64,000 bases of DNA from Rachycentron canadum (GCA_038496675.1 CM076652.1:3284535-3348534), one strand, 5' to 3'; positions 1 through 12,741 are shown, numbered from the stretch's first letter. A program made the numbers and translations. The notes: generated by a model not told the origin, from the sequence alone.

Positions 1-3
1 GTC

Positions 4-22
4 GGGGGGGGGGGGGGGGGGG
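4..22 (+). repeat. poly-G run at the window edge
   Basis: Nineteen consecutive G bases sit at the left edge. Length in such runs is unreliable. Confidence 0.8.
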
Positions 23-54
23 TCTTGTTCACGAGTGAGTGTGACAGTGAGCGT

Positions 55-556
55 GACATTGAGCGGGAGATTGGCGGACAGTAATGTACAGGACTTGAGT
101 TGAACCGGAGGCAAAGCTCTCGATTCACCAGTTGACATTCGCTCCGACCCTCGGCTGAGGTTCATGAGCTGCGGGCGGTGACCAAAAGAATCGTGGATGC
201 AAGCGGGTTGGGCTTCCAGCCTTAGAGATAAGGTGAGGCGCTCAGGCATCCGGAAGTAACTTAGAGTAGATCCGCAGCTTCTACACGTTTAAAAACGGTC
301 AGTTGAGGTGGTTTGGACATCTGATCAGGATCCCTTCCTCTGGAGGCTTTCTGGGAATGTCCAACTGGGACGAGACCTCAGGGTCGGCCGACTCGCTAGA
401 GGGACTATATATCCCAACTGGCCCGGGACCGTCTTGGGACCCCCCAGGGCGAGTTGGAAAGCATTGCTGGAGAAAGGGATGTCTGGAATTCCCTGCTCAG
501 CCCGCTGCCACCACGACCCCGGCCCCGATAGACAGAAGAAAATGGATGGATGGATG
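55..556 (+). mobile_element. non-LTR retrotransposon 3' end, 5'-truncated
   Basis: The stretch has the conserved end of a LINE-type reverse transcriptase gene in + orientation: aaagctctcgattcaccag, then a piece translating as MRWFGHLIRIP (303 on), LEGLYI and GPGPSWDPPG, and a tail of repeated ATGGATGG. RWFGHxxRxP is a typical C-terminal motif of such polymerase proteins. The frame is broken by substitutions and small indels. I recognise the type from teleost genomes but do not assign a family. Confidence 0.75.
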
Positions 557-1034
557 TCCAGGTTCTTCGGGTGTATTTAACCTTTTATTTCGGTCACTCT
601 GCACAGTTCATCTTTCTCGTAGCTGATTGGATGGTGATCTTTACATCAAGCTAAAATTAATGCAACAGTCCGGTAATAAAAAAGTCCTCCCTCGTGAAGG
701 TTGTAACTGTCGTCACTTTCCAATGAAATAGTCTGAAAGGTGTTAATTTAACTGATGCTGTTGAACTTACACAAAGAAATGTGACCTACCCTCAGTTATT
801 TGAATGGGGTGGACAAAATGACTGGAACAACGGACAACAGACCATAATTAGCATTTTAACTGTTGAGTTAGTTTTAGCCAGGTGTTCGTAATAAACTGCT
901 CATGTATTATTTGCGTGCAGACTCTCTCTCTCTCTCTCCAGGGCCTCAGTCTTTCTCATGGTCTCTCGTTCAGTTGATTTGATGACATGGCTGCTGTTTT
1001 GATGTGGGCTGAAGGCGTCATGAACACTTTAACT

Positions 1035-1069
<35 letters not shown>

Positions 1070-1567
1070 CTACTCCACGTGATGAGGTGGGGAATGAAAT
1101 GAGAGATGGGAGATGGTGATGCAAACACAAAAATAGTCAACTCTGCTTGACTTACCGGAGCAAAAGCATGTATAACAAGACATCTGTGTGTGTGTACAAA
1201 TTACTTTGAGTCTTGTAGGAAGTATTCACACACTTGGGAGAGGCGTGAAACTGAACTGGGAAAACCTGACCCGGTTTGTCAGGAGTCTGTGGGTCGGAGG
1301 GAAGGTAGCTGTTGACTGGATCATCCACGGAGAGAAAACAGACACTGATGAAGTCGAAGTGAAAGGGTTTGGGAGATCAGTCAGAATCACAATCACACAT
1401 ATAAACTGCTTCATGGTTCAGACCTGGATGTAAATTAAATAACCTGAAGGAAATACCTGTTGTATTTTTTGGGCTCATCCAGTGAATTGAATATCTAAGC
1501 ACTAAAGGTACAGTCCTCTTATAGGGCAGACACAGAGTTGAATCCATAGATTCTCTTAGGGCCGATA
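557..1567. other. first-intron segment, no gene seen
   Basis: No coding signal. It holds part of a short TIR-element-like end around 875-895 (gtgttcgtaataaactg), a TC run at 922-938 and a (CA)n tract at 1037-1068. Confidence 0.6.
1037..1068. repeat. (CA)n microsatellite
   Basis: Sixteen uninterrupted CA units. Confidence 0.95.
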
Positions 1568-1880
1568 AGGCGGCACAGCGGTTCAGTGGTTAGAACGCCT
1601 GCCTCACGGCAAGAAGGTTCTGGGTTTGAACCCCATGCCTGTGGCCTTTCTTTGTGAAGTTTGCACGTTTCCCTACAATCCCACGTTGATTGGTGGCGAC
1701 TCTAAAATTGTATGAGAGTGAGTGTGACTGTTGTTTGTGACCGTTTGTCTCCATATGTCATGTGATAGATTGTCCCCGCCTCCAACCAACGTCAGCTGGG
1801 ATTGGCTCCAGCCTGCCCCCCGCCCCGGCCCCCCCCCCCCCCTCTCGTGACTGGTATAGATAAGGGATGGATGATTATCG
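1568..1880 (+). mobile_element. tRNA-headed SINE-like element
   Basis: The head reads ggcggcacagcggttcagtg, then has a B-box-like ggtttgaacccc, followed by the body segment ggcctttctttgtgaagttt and gcacgttt, and a tail with attggctccagcctgccccc and ggatggatgat. The same body occurs at 4641 and 46050. This is a common teleost repeat. It is not a functional tRNA, because it shows no full cloverleaf. Confidence 0.75.
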
Positions 1881-2010
1881 ATAATGAATCTATTAACGGT
1901 TCAAGTACGGTTCATCACCTTGTTCCAGCTTCGTACGTGTGAGGATTTGCTGCCTCGTTTGTCTTTCACACCACTTTGAGCTGAGGATCAGTGTGAAGCT
2001 CTTCACACGT

Positions 2011-2075
2011 CTCCATCCATTATCTAAACCACTGAACCACGCAGGGTGGAGCCAAACCAGCTGACACTGGCTGGT
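2011..2075 (-). mobile_element. SINE-like tail fragment
   Basis: ctccatccattatctaaacc followed by accacgcagggtggagcc is the reverse complement of the 3' part of the element at 1568, with its ataatggatgg tail. Confidence 0.5.
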
Positions 2076-2494
2076 GGTGGTGTACACTCTGGACATATCA
2101 CCGGTCTGTGGTTGGGATCTTGGACTCGCTGCATTTTTCATTTTCTTGGACATTTATATAAACCACAGGTTGATTCATCCAAACAGTAATAATGGAGCTC
2201 GATCATATCATGATACGCACTTTATTTACCACCGATGGGATCGAATGCCGTCCAACACAACAGCTCTGACCCATCATCCTCTATTACTAAGCTTATAATG
2301 GCTGATTTTTAATAGGTGATGCTTCATTAGATAGAGAGATAATTATTATTACTGAGGACACAGATAGCTGTTGATGTTTGTACTGGATATATATGAAATG
2401 GAAAGTTTATAAACCTGACTACAGTTTAGTTCACTGCCTCCACTCCAATTAAATTAATACCATATACCTGCCATGTGACTCAAAACTGGACTTA

Positions 2495-2536
2495 GATTTT
2501 ATAGGTGTACCTAATAAAGTGGTCACTGAGTGTATA
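2495..2536 (+). mobile_element. end of a short TIR element (CCTAATAAA type)
   Basis: aggtgtacctaataaagtgg and the following tcactgagtgtata match the right end of the fuller copy at 55613-55728 with a few changes. Confidence 0.5.
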
Positions 2537-2579
2537 GCGCAGATCCTAGTTCAGAGAGCTGACGTTTTGTTCAGCTACT

Positions 2580-2581
<2 letters not shown>

Positions 2582-2611
<30 letters not shown>
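2582..2611. repeat. (AC)n microsatellite
   Basis: Fifteen AC units. Confidence 0.95.
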
Positions 2612-2613
<2 letters not shown>

Positions 2614-2773
2614 TATTTATAGAGTAAGAAATAGAAACCAACAGAGAGAAAAAATGTGTGAAAACCTGTTTTTTTTTTTTTTTTTTATTCATCTTTTTAG
2701 TGACGTTTTTTTTCTTCATCTCTCTACATGAAACAATATTTGTCACTTTGTGTCCGACCCGTTAACCTGCTTC

Positions 2774-2811
2774 TCTCCTCCTCCTCCTCCTCCTCCTCCT
2801 CCTCCTCCTCT
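2774..2811. repeat. (TCC)n microsatellite
   Basis: About twelve near-perfect TCC/CTC units, continuing into ttcctgctgctg. Confidence 0.9.
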
Positions 2812-3261
2812 TCCTGCTGCTGTAGCCGGAGGCAGCAGAGAGGAGCGTGGGAGTTTTCCAGCTGCAGCTTCACAGGAACACAACCAATAAAACTTTACCG
2901 CTGTCAGCTGAGGTGGAAATGAGAAAACATGCAATTAATACATTAATTCTATATATATATATATATATATGACTAATTGTGATTTCATTTCATTAGCCTA
3001 TAGCACATTTACTTTTCAAAATAAATGTTACTTACAAGCACCTTTTAATAGACGAACACAAAGGATGAATCATAACTACACTAGATACTAATAATGGCTC
3101 ATTATGTCATCATTTAGAGGCAGACAGAAGAAGATAGACTGGTGTCTTGTCCACATCTGAATAATTTAAGAAACAAAACAAGTAGATTATTTACCTAAAA
3201 TGTTTATATATATAAAAAAAAAAAAAAAATACTGCAGGAAAAAAGTTGTAGGAAATAAGTT

Positions 3262-3525
3262 CAGGGGGCGACTCCACTGGTTGGAAAAAGAAGTCAGATT
3301 GTATTGAAGTCTATGGGAAAATGTCCCTACTTCTCCCTTGTTTTATTAGCTCAGAAAACGTTTTCCTAATGAGTTTCTGGTCCAGAGCAGGTCAGATCCA
3401 CCCCTCACTCCTCCTCAGCTCCACCTTCTCAAATTATGGTTTCTTCTGGTTTCAAAAAAACCAAGATGGCCGATGGACAAATTACAAACTGGAGGCTTCA
3501 AAGCAGCAGCTCACAGTAGACGTTT
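3262..3525 (+). mobile_element. teleost TIR repeat, family A, truncated copy
   Basis: Starts at cagggggcgactccactggt, runs through agtctatgggaaaatgtccc and a diagnostic ccaagatggccgatgg, and ends in ggcttcaaagcagcagctca. It lacks the left terminal part and an internal block. Five other copies lie at 9201, 11598, 21822, 39399 and 57664. Confidence 0.75.
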
Positions 3526-4640
3526 AGATAATACCTGGTAACAACGATCTTAGGATGAAAAGCTTAAATACAGTATCAATACATATTTTCTTTCAGTAAA
3601 CGCAAATGACAATTTTATGACAGGAATCAGAAGGATTCATGGGAAATGTGCTCTTACATTTTAGATGCATATTGCAAATAATTTAAAAAAAGATTCTTTG
3701 AGTAAAGTCATTTTACCAACAGTTAAAGCTGCTGTTGATGTTTTAGTTCCTTGATCTGTAATTTCACTTCTTTGTGCTCAGAGTTTTCATCTTTTAATGA
3801 TTCAGTCATTTTAAAGTGCTCTTGGTGGAGTCTTAAAAATAGACAGTAAAAGCAAGATAGAGTTCTGTGAAACGTTCCCAGGGTCACTCAGTCTGCAGCT
3901 GTTCTCGCGCCGGCGGAAATGTTCTGGCCTCGTCCCTGCTTGAGTGCCCTCGAGCACAAACCACCCACCTGCTGCAGCGGGAGGAGTCCAGTCCCAGGCC
4001 ACTGCCGCTGCAGTCTAACACCTGAGGTGAATGTACTGAATGTGTGTCGCGGTGCGGTTTGCCAAGAAGCAGATTCTTCCTTCCCGGAGCTACTGTGCGT
4101 AGATGGCGACAGAAAGATGGCGTCCGAGTCTCGGCAGCGTGTGAAAATGAAGGGAGGAGGCGTGTGAGAGGCTGCGAGTGGAAGAGAGACGCTCTAATCT
4201 AAATGTCAAAGAACGGCTCTGAGTCATTACAACATGGAGGGCTGGAGGGTGTCGATGGTGTGGGACTGTAGGCCGATGCCAAGTGAGCAGGATGGAACCA
4301 AAGATATGAAGGTGTTGTTTTTAGTTTTTGGTCCAGACTGAAATATCTCATCCACTCTTTGGATGAATGTTATTTCTTTATAGACATTCATGTTCCCCAG
4401 AGGAGTTCTCCTTTTTTTTTTTTTTTTGGTCCCTAAATATTGGATATCAGCTGATAACCAGCCTGATCTAACGTTGATTTGATTATGTATCTAACACTGA
4501 AATAACACTGTTCTTAACATAATAAACCTGACGCAGCCTCTCGTGAGCAGGTTGAGCCAAACACTGGAGGGTTTAAGGTTTTGATTTAAAAAGAGTGAAA
4601 CGGAGAGTGCGACGACTGAAATTCACGTGACTTGATCTGC
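3526..4640. other. first-intron segment, no gene seen
   Basis: Mostly AT-rich non-coding sequence with a more CpG-rich stretch at about 3900-4160, where a short frame shows no recognisable protein. Confidence 0.55.
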
Positions 4641-4790
4641 ACGATGGCGGCAACGTGGTGAAGTGGTTACCATTGTCGCCTGGGTTCAAACCCCAGGACC
4701 GGGGCTTTTCTGAGTGTGTGTGGGGTCCCCCCCCCCCACAGTCCAAAGACACGCACGTTAGGTTAATTGGTGGCTCTAAATTAAATTAAA
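4641..4790 (+). mobile_element. tRNA-headed SINE-like element, short copy
   Basis: ggcggcaacgtggtgaagtg, then tgggttcaaaccccaggacc, and cacgcacgttaggttaattg match the element type at 1568. A C-run interrupts the middle. Confidence 0.7.
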
Positions 4791-7700
4791 AAAAAAACGT
4801 ATCACCCTGTTGGAGTTGTAGGTTCGAAATTGTACAGCAGTTTAGAGAATGGGACGGTTTTGACACTGGCTTGTGTTGTTTTTATTCTGTCGTAATGTTA
4901 CTCATAGGAATTAAGATTTGCTAATACAAGTTGTAAAAACTGAGGTAAAGTCAAGTCCAGAAATCACAAAATTTGATTCTGATCAATTTAATTTCAGCCT
5001 GTATCAATCTATAAATAAAACATAAATATCTCTGGACATCTAGTCATGATATCCTTGTTTCTCCTGATCCACTGACAGTGGTGAAGGGACAGGGATAACT
5101 GTTTAATCACTTGGAGACAATTGCAGACAAAGAAGAGGACATTTCTCAAACGTAGAGACCAAACTAATTGTTCATTAACTGTAAAAGTTTCAAATAACCA
5201 TGCTATTGATTGGTACAACCACAGTCTCTCATCCCAACTCTGAAGCATCTCTGAAATCCCACATTTTTGCTGTGTCATTTGTTGCGATATCAAAATTAGC
5301 TGGTGGGAAATAGTGAGAATGGATGATGTCTATAGCCTCTTCACAGTTTTAACCCGTCCAGCCCTGCTGCTCCTGAGTGTGAGAGGGTTTCGGTCGAGTC
5401 CGTGTGGGAACAAGGGCCTCTACCTCCTTTTCTGTCTCAGCCATTAATCGATTACACCTCCCTCCAGCACGACTTACTGTCTCCCCGCTGGCCTCACAGT
5501 AATGCATCGGAGCGAAAGCAATTAAATTTACAAGCATTCAGCAGCTACTACAGAACTCAATCTGCATTGTTTTTGCTCTCATGGTCGCCATTCGTCTCCA
5601 AGGCAATGGTCCTAACAAACAGCCCGACCTCCACCTCTACCTCCACCGTCATGTGATCTTGGGGCTGGATGAACCAGAGTGCTTTTTCCCTGGGTGGGGG
5701 CTGGAGGTCATGACTGATGTGGGCGAAGAAAGTGCTGTCTTGGGGCGGAGGGTAGGGGCGGTTGTTCTGCTTCAACACAGCTGCTCCTTTGTCCAGACGT
5801 CGAGTTCCTGAACAACACTGGTGGCTCTGTTCTTACACCCGTCGGCCATCTTTGGTCAGATCAGCAGGAAACATGTCTGTTGACCCGTATGCGTCTGTTG
5901 CTTCTCATCACCAGGCATTTTGTATCTGATAAGAGACAGATGGTCTCACCTGTTGGGACTACACAGACCAGGTTTACTGTTTCAGCTGCATTTCAGAGGT
6001 TTCCTGTCAGTGCAGATGTTGTTATTGTGTTAATCATAAGCGAGTCAAACTTTTAAAGGTCCCATATTTTTGCACTTTTCCTGTGTTTTTATTTGAAGCG
6101 TTGATATGCACAAGAAAATATATATTTGTGGTTTTAAGAGGGTGATCCAATAAAAATATATCAGATTTCAGGTCAACAAGCTTGGATGGTGGGAACCTTT
6201 AAACTGTATGGTCCTTTTAGCCCCCCCTTCCCACTTATTAATAAATCATCATTTAGAGATCATCATATTTGCCCCCCCTCACCCCTCCTTTGGCCCCAGT
6301 TTTAGAACCACTGATCTCTACACAAATGCAGCTTTTGTCTCCTGGAAACTCCAAGAACTGAAGATGAGTATGATGAAGTCAAATGGGGCTTATATACGTC
6401 ACTGTACACATGGTTTAATTTAGCGCCTTTCTCCTCAGAGTACAGCTGCTGTTCAGCCTGACTTCTTCATCAGATTTACACATAAAAATCTAATGTGGTG
6501 TTGAATGTAAGAGGTGAGAGCTCTGAGGAGAAGGTGGCATCTTGCAATTTCCATTTCATCTTTTATACTTTTTTGCCATTTCATTTCTTTCTTATGAGCT
6601 CGGACACAGCAGGAAACTGACTCACCTTCTGAGAACATTTGCACCCACATGTTATGTGTCCCAACCACTCAGCTACCAGGTCGCTCCTTTTATATTTATT
6701 TTAAAGGTCAATAAGGATGAAAATCACAGTTTGGTGATGTCCTCAGCATGTTTTGTCAGACCAGCAGTTCAGACCTCAAACAGTTTACAAAGATTTGAAA
6801 CTTTAAGTGAATAATCATCTAGTAAATTTATTTAACACCAGGAGAGATTGCAAGAAAAATCTTCCTGAGATAAACAGAAAATGCTGAAACCACAGGTGGA
6901 TTTAAGGCAGATAAAAATTAATCCCATCAGCCGTGACATATTTGCTCATTATGCACAATGACAGGTTGCTGCTTCAGTTCTTTAACACAGCAGTTCTCAT
7001 TGTATGTCGGCTTTCGATCCATCCATCCAGCTCATTTCACTGATTAGTTCCTCCTCCCTGGATGAAGACTCGCAAATCAGCAGAATCGTCCTGGGTGGTG
7101 GTTTGTTGGAAGGAAAACCTGCCGACTCCGGGGCCGTAATGGCTCAGGACTGAGAGTGACTGTTTCAGAGAGTGCCAGCTCTTCTCCGTACGACGGGCAC
7201 AGATTATAGAGGGCGTACCTGCTGTTTTCAGGCAACTGCCGGTGTGTTAGCGACCCTCTGTTTCACGCCAGAGTTGGTTCTCGCCTCGCCAATCGGCCGC
7301 GTGGCAGGACCGGACCTTTGTGCCAGAGTTGTTTTTTTTTTTTTTTGTTTTTTTGTTTTTTTTCAGGGCCTGGCACTCGGGATGGAGCATGTTGTGAACA
7401 AAGCTCCATCCTGCAGGAATTATGATTCTGATTCATGATAGTGAGCTGAGTGCTTCCCTGCATAAACACATGGTTGTTGGTCAAACTGGAAAATGAATGA
7501 GTTGTATTTCAAGGGGTATAATTATAAAAAGATTTAAACAGCTTGATCCCATTATGAGATAAATGGGTAAACACATTTTAAAAATACTCATTGGCAGAAA
7601 AAGTGGTGTAAAGTGCACATTATGGGTCAGTAGTGGAAATGAAAAGTCACCTCAGGACCTTTTGGTTGTAATTTTTATGGATAAATGTAGCTGTTTTTGT

Positions 7701-9200
7701 CATATTGGTGGAATTAAAGTCAGCAGCTGGAATCAGTAATCAAGTAGTAACTCGAGAGACGTCTTAGAAAATTGGCTGCAGTTTATCAACAGGATTTAAT
7801 GTAATCAAAACCCCAAATTAGTGCTGAAACGAAAGGTCAATTATTATGGATTTATTTTGCTGAGCAGTTGAGAAATTTTGATCATCCGTTAAGTTGTTCA
7901 TTCAAAAAGCAATTCGAAGGGCGGTGAGAGCATGCAGACCTTCACCAGCGCCAGTGACAAATAACACGCCAGACTTCAGAGAGAAAATGTCAAATTCATA
8001 GAAAATGATCCACATCAGCCCCACAATTGAATGGACTCGTTACTGGCCAACAAATTCGGTGCCAATTGGCTCAGAGTAGTTTTTGTGTAATTCCAGTTGA
8101 CAAACAAACAGAAAGATGATCTCCTTCGTGGAGGTAAAAATACCAAACATTTGTGCCACAAATGTGAGGATCTTTGTGTTTTCAACAATTGATGGGTTGT
8201 TAACAATTCAACAACAATCCCTTCGGCATTTTTTGACATTTTAAAGACGAATATTGAAATTAGACTCAATCACCAAAAGCCTCTTTAGATGTTTAATGAA
8301 CATATCAAGCATTTCCAATATCAGCCAATCCATAAGCCCTGGTTTAATAAAGATTGTTTTCAAGGTTTATTGTTTTCCATCAAGCTGAACACTGGAGAAG
8401 ACATTAAAACCAGTTTATGGTCAAGCCAACGCCTTTTACTGCTCCGTTTTCACCGCGGGCCTTCGTCGTTGGGGTTGATTTGATTCTGCCCTTCCCAGAC
8501 TGTTTTAATTCAGCTCTGGGAGAGTTTTTAACAGTGCCAGGAGGCACCGCGTCATTACAGCGTGGCCTCTTTATGGGAAGCCCTGGTATGTACATTAGAG
8601 GTTTTTAGTGAAGGGAGGAGGCATGGGGGCGGAGGGGGGGGAGTATATGTTGAGTCATGAAGGGCTTTTTTTTCCTGTATGTTTTTCTTCGTGTTTCTAT
8701 ATTTATGAAGACTGAACTGACTTTCAGTCTATAGAGTAAAGCCATCATTTCTAATGTCAGTGTCAGGATGTGGTTCAGGGTTAAGGTTGGAAACACGATT
8801 CATTTAAAGTACATAATGTAAAGGAAAGAAGAAGAAGAGGACAAAGGGTTCTCAGAGGTGTTGTCGTGAAAATGAAAAATGTTTGTGGTATGAATGAGTT
8901 TTTGGATGAAAAAGAGAAGAGTGTGGTGACACAGAACATATTCATCATGTGTCAAACGTCCCCTTTTCAAAACAAGATTCACTTCAAATTGTCTCATTGA
9001 ACGATTTTTTTATTTGAGGCTGTGACACGTTTCAAAGAGGAAACGCTCTGAACTGACTGAGGGGGTTTGATTTATTTATTTGGCTCAGAAGCTGAAGACA
9101 CAGATGAGGATGAATGATTAGGCCTAGTTGTGACATCATCTTTTTAAGGGGGTAGTTGTAACATGAGGAAGTACAGGAAACTCTCCCAGTGGAGTCGAGA
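4791..9200. other. first-intron segment, no gene seen
   Basis: No convincing exon. Two stretches (about 5430-5570 and 8410-8600) are compositionally balanced and free of recognised repeats (see findings). A small TIR element lies at 6052-6203. A T-rich run is at 7330-7361. Confidence 0.55.
6052..6203. mobile_element. short TIR element (AAAGGTCCCATA type)
   Basis: Begins tttaaaggtcccatattttt and ends gtgggaacctttaaac, an imperfect inverted repeat of the start. The ends resemble the longer element at 16503-16938. Confidence 0.5.
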
Positions 9201-9590
9201 CCATGGACTGTGTATAAAGGTGGATGTAGACTCTGGGTTTGTAAAGTGAAGCCGACGCTGAAGAGCCTTAACCCTTCATTCTCTCTAATGACCATCAGGG
9301 GGCGACTCCACTGGTTGTTAAAGAAGTCAGATTGTATTGAAGTCTATGGGAAAATGTCCCTACTTCTCCCTTGATTTATTAGCTCAGTAAACGTTTTCCT
9401 AATCAGTTTATGGTCTCAGTCTCTAGTTTCAAGTCTTAAGTACAACATGTTCATTTTTTAAATGATGGTCCATTTAGAGGAAAATAGACCATAAAGCAGG
9501 GGGTGTGGCTAATATAACCCCCCACCCACTCCCCCTCAGCTCCACCTTCTCCTCAAAATATGGTTTCTTCTGGCTTTGAAAACCATTATG
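9201..9590 (+). mobile_element. teleost TIR repeat, family A, copy with left end
   Basis: Begins ccatggactgtgtataaagg and tggatgtagactctgggttt, then has the shared core with tgaccatcagggggcgactc and catttagaggaaaatagacc. The first 20 bases mirror the opposite end seen in the reverse copy at 12040-12059 (gtccacttttatgaacagtc), which points to terminal inverted repeats and so a DNA-transposon-like element. The right end is lost near 9590. Confidence 0.75.
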
Positions 9591-11597
9591 GGATTATGTG
9601 GGTTGAATCTTATACATTAAAATATTTTGGCTGCTCTCTTTGGGGGATGAAAAGTGGGATATGCATTTTTTTTTTTTTTTGTCTTTCATGTTCAGGTTCC
9701 TAGGAAAGATTGAAAAGGTTTTTATTTGAGGCCACATTAAAACCTTTCAAGTACAAACATCCCTGTCCGTCCTCACAGACCACCTCAGAGTTTCCATCAA
9801 ATTTCAGCTCTTTGTCTTGATAACCAAGCGGTTGTTCGATCCCTTATCAGCTTGACTTCCTGCGTGTAATTCCCACTCTCTCTGTCCCATTAGTTCATGA
9901 GTTTGTGTTGTGAATAAAATCATCTGTTAATCAGACAATGATAGTGATATTTTCTGTAGCAGCTGGGACGTGTGGACATTTTAAAGTGTGATCCTGCAGC
10001 TCGTCTTAATGGCTCAGTGCCCTTTACAGGCGACTTCAGGCCGATCAATACCATTAGATGAAAATTCCCTCTGTGTGTGACATTTTCTGAGCGGCTGGAA
10101 GGGAAATTATGATCTAATGAACATGTGGCTGTGTGGAGAAGTGATGGTCGAGTTTATTTCTCCTCATAGGGGCAAAAATCTGGGTTTTTAAAGACAGTTT
10201 AATTGAGCATTAATCTGTTTTAACTGCACACCCTGATTAGGAGTCGACTAATAGTTAACCATCAATTTTTCCCCTTTACAAATCAGAAAAAGAGAAGTCT
10301 TTTTTTGTGTGTATAAAGAAAAGCGAAAATCTCTTCCACCCATGTGATGCCTGTCACGCCAGTGCCCACGCTCACAACCTGCTTAATTTATCTGAGTGGG
10401 CAGTGGCTGTGTTTCTGAAATCTCACTCATTATCTCCGTCTTCAGCCCACGTCGTGCTGCTGCTGCTCTTTTCTCCAGCTTGTAGCCCATTGACTGTGTT
10501 CACCAGGCAGCCTGGCGATGACCAGCTCTGTCAGCGCCGCCAGAAACAGCTGAACTGGGTTCCTCAAAGAACCCGAGAGTCCCGCGTCCTCGTCGAGAAA
10601 CCTCCCCGAGCATCGACTCGGCTCTCCGTCCTCTTGAAAGGGGGCTGTGGCGTCCGCTCGGGACTCTTCGTCATCGGGAAAGTTTAGCACCTGATGCACA
10701 GAGGCTGAAAGCTGCTCCTCTCTCCCCTTCGTCTCCTTTTCTTGTCTTTTTTTTCTAGTTCCTCGTTTTGTGTTTTTGATTTATCCTCCCACATCAGTTT
10801 CGCAGCCTTCACAGCTGTCTCTTTTCCTCGCCTTTTTCCTTTCCTTTTCTTCCTTTTCTGCACTTCCATCACATTTGCACTTGTTTTATTAGTGTTTTTT
10901 TTTTTTTTTAAATTCAATGCTTCAGTTACAAGATCACTGACATTACAAGCATCCAGTTGTGAGAACACTGAGGTTTTACAGCCATTTTTTAAATGAATCA
11001 GTTTCTCTCTATAAAAGTGGAAATCTCTTCTGTGCCAGTGCTTGTGTTTCCATGCAGTTTAAAAAGCCCAATATTATCATCAAGTCATAATCTTCAGGTC
11101 CTGCAGGTAATGATGATGTTCATCTGCTGGTTATGTCAGTCAATTTGTTTGGTCTGATAAATGGCAGAAAAGGGTAAAATATGTTGAGACTTTTATTTAA
11201 TCAGCAGTTCAAAAGTTAAATATATAAAAAGAGAAAACAGTAAAACAAAAATCTTGTTTTGTCCTTAGTATCTTGGCCTGTTTTGCCTTCACCGTTGCAC
11301 CCTGGGTCAGCAGGAACCGCTGATCACGGATGGTTTGCCCCCTGGCCTGTATATCTCCTATAGGGAAGGGGGGTATTTCGGGACGTCTCCCTCTGCAGCT
11401 GCCCTTGTCCCCTTGTCGAACCCCAGAAACTGTGGCCACATCCAGTAGCCAGACTTCTCAGCCTCCTCCACCTGGGGTCTCCGGTGAAGTGAAAATGCAA
11501 AATAAAGAGGAGACACTGAATTTAACAACTTCACAGAGCATTCATTACTATCATTATAAGCTTTATTATTTACAGCAAACATTATACTAACCCTAAC
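9591..11597. other. first-intron segment, no gene seen
   Basis: Holds T-rich runs (9667-9680, 10895-10910), a balanced stretch near 9790-10145, and a GC-rich stretch near 10440-10690 with an open frame but no recognisable protein. Confidence 0.5.
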
Positions 11598-12060
11598 CCA
11601 CCGTGACGTCACCCATCTGTTTGTGAGCTTCTGTTTTGAAGCCTCCAGCTCGTAGGTTGTCTGTCGGCCATCTTGGATTTTTGAAACCAGAATAAACCAT
11701 ATGTGGAGGAGAAGGTGGAGCTGAGGAGGAGTGAGGGGTGGAGCTGACCTGCTCTGTCCTCTATCCTGATTGGGTGGTACAGTCTGTCAATCACACAGTA
11801 GCCACACCCCCTAATTCATCCCCTGCTTTCTGGTCTATTTTCATCTAAATGGACCATCATTTAATAAATGAACATCATGTTGTATTGAAGACTTGAAACT
11901 AGAGACTGAGACCATAAACTCATTGGGAAAACGTTTACTGAGCTAATAAATCAGGGGAGAAGTGGGGACATTTTCCCATAGACTTCAATACAATCTGACT
12001 AGTAGAGTCGCCTCCTGATGGTCATAAGAGTCTTCGTCCACTTTTATGAACAGTCTGTTC
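11598..12060 (-). mobile_element. teleost TIR repeat, family A, near-complete reverse copy
   Basis: On the + strand it runs from ccgtgacgtcacccatctgt through cggccatcttggatttttga and attttcccatagacttcaat to gtccacttttatgaacagtc. Length about 460 bases, the most complete copy in the window. Confidence 0.8.
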
Positions 12061-12741
12061 ATACACAGAAATAACTGTTGGCTCAGTTTTTCCTTTAGCA
12101 TTGTTTAATATTGTATTTATCTATTATCTGTTATTTCTTGTGACACACTGTAAACTGTTTGATACTATTTTAAAATTCACTGATCACAGGCTCTGTAGCC
12201 TAATGAAGACAGATTAAGGGAGTGTCTTCATCCATTTATCCTTAATTATGGTAGTTGGCATGAGGCTGGAGCACATGGACCCAATTTCTCAATGAATGAG
12301 ATTTATATCAGAGAATCATGTGCATTCACGTAGTTTTAGTCATGAATCTACACAGTTTTATGCATCGGGCTCCAGGTCTTTGACAAACTCTCTGCTTACT
12401 AAGCTAAGTTAAGACCAAACGATTAACTGGATATTTATCATCATCATCATCATTTCATGCTCCAAAAAAAAAAAAAAGCTGAGGTTTGTTTTGTTGAGTC
12501 TAAACTGTGAAGTCGCACTCGGAGCTGGTTGCTGTCGACAGCTGACGACCGTCCACGACCAAAAGCTTCTATAAAAAGTGTTTGGTTTGGTGTTTGTTGT
12601 CGCTGTGGTGTTTTGTCTTCATTTACCAGCCACTGTGGGCGGTGAAATAGTGAAACTTCAGCTTATACCAGATTTGATTTGATTTCCTGCTTGGACCATG
12701 ATGGTGTTGTTTTTCGCTCTATATTTGTCTTTGTGATAGGG

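Larger units (their letters stand above)
1881..3260. other. first-intron segment with simple repeats
   Basis: No exon seen. Contains a SINE tail, a short element end, (CA)n, poly-T at about 2670-2688, (TCC)n and (TA)n at 2951-2970. Confidence 0.6.

Noticed and set aside
303..626. Host gene with the product MRWFGHLIR...
   Set aside because: It is the decayed C-terminal end of a non-LTR retrotransposon reverse transcriptase followed by its ATGGATGG tail.
1568..1640. tRNA gene
   Set aside because: Only A/B-box-like words survive at the head of a dispersed SINE-like element; no complete cloverleaf.
4230..4270. Possible start exon with ATGGAGGGCTGG
   Set aside because: Its translation does not resemble the CTTNBP2 N terminus and soon meets stops without a suitable donor.
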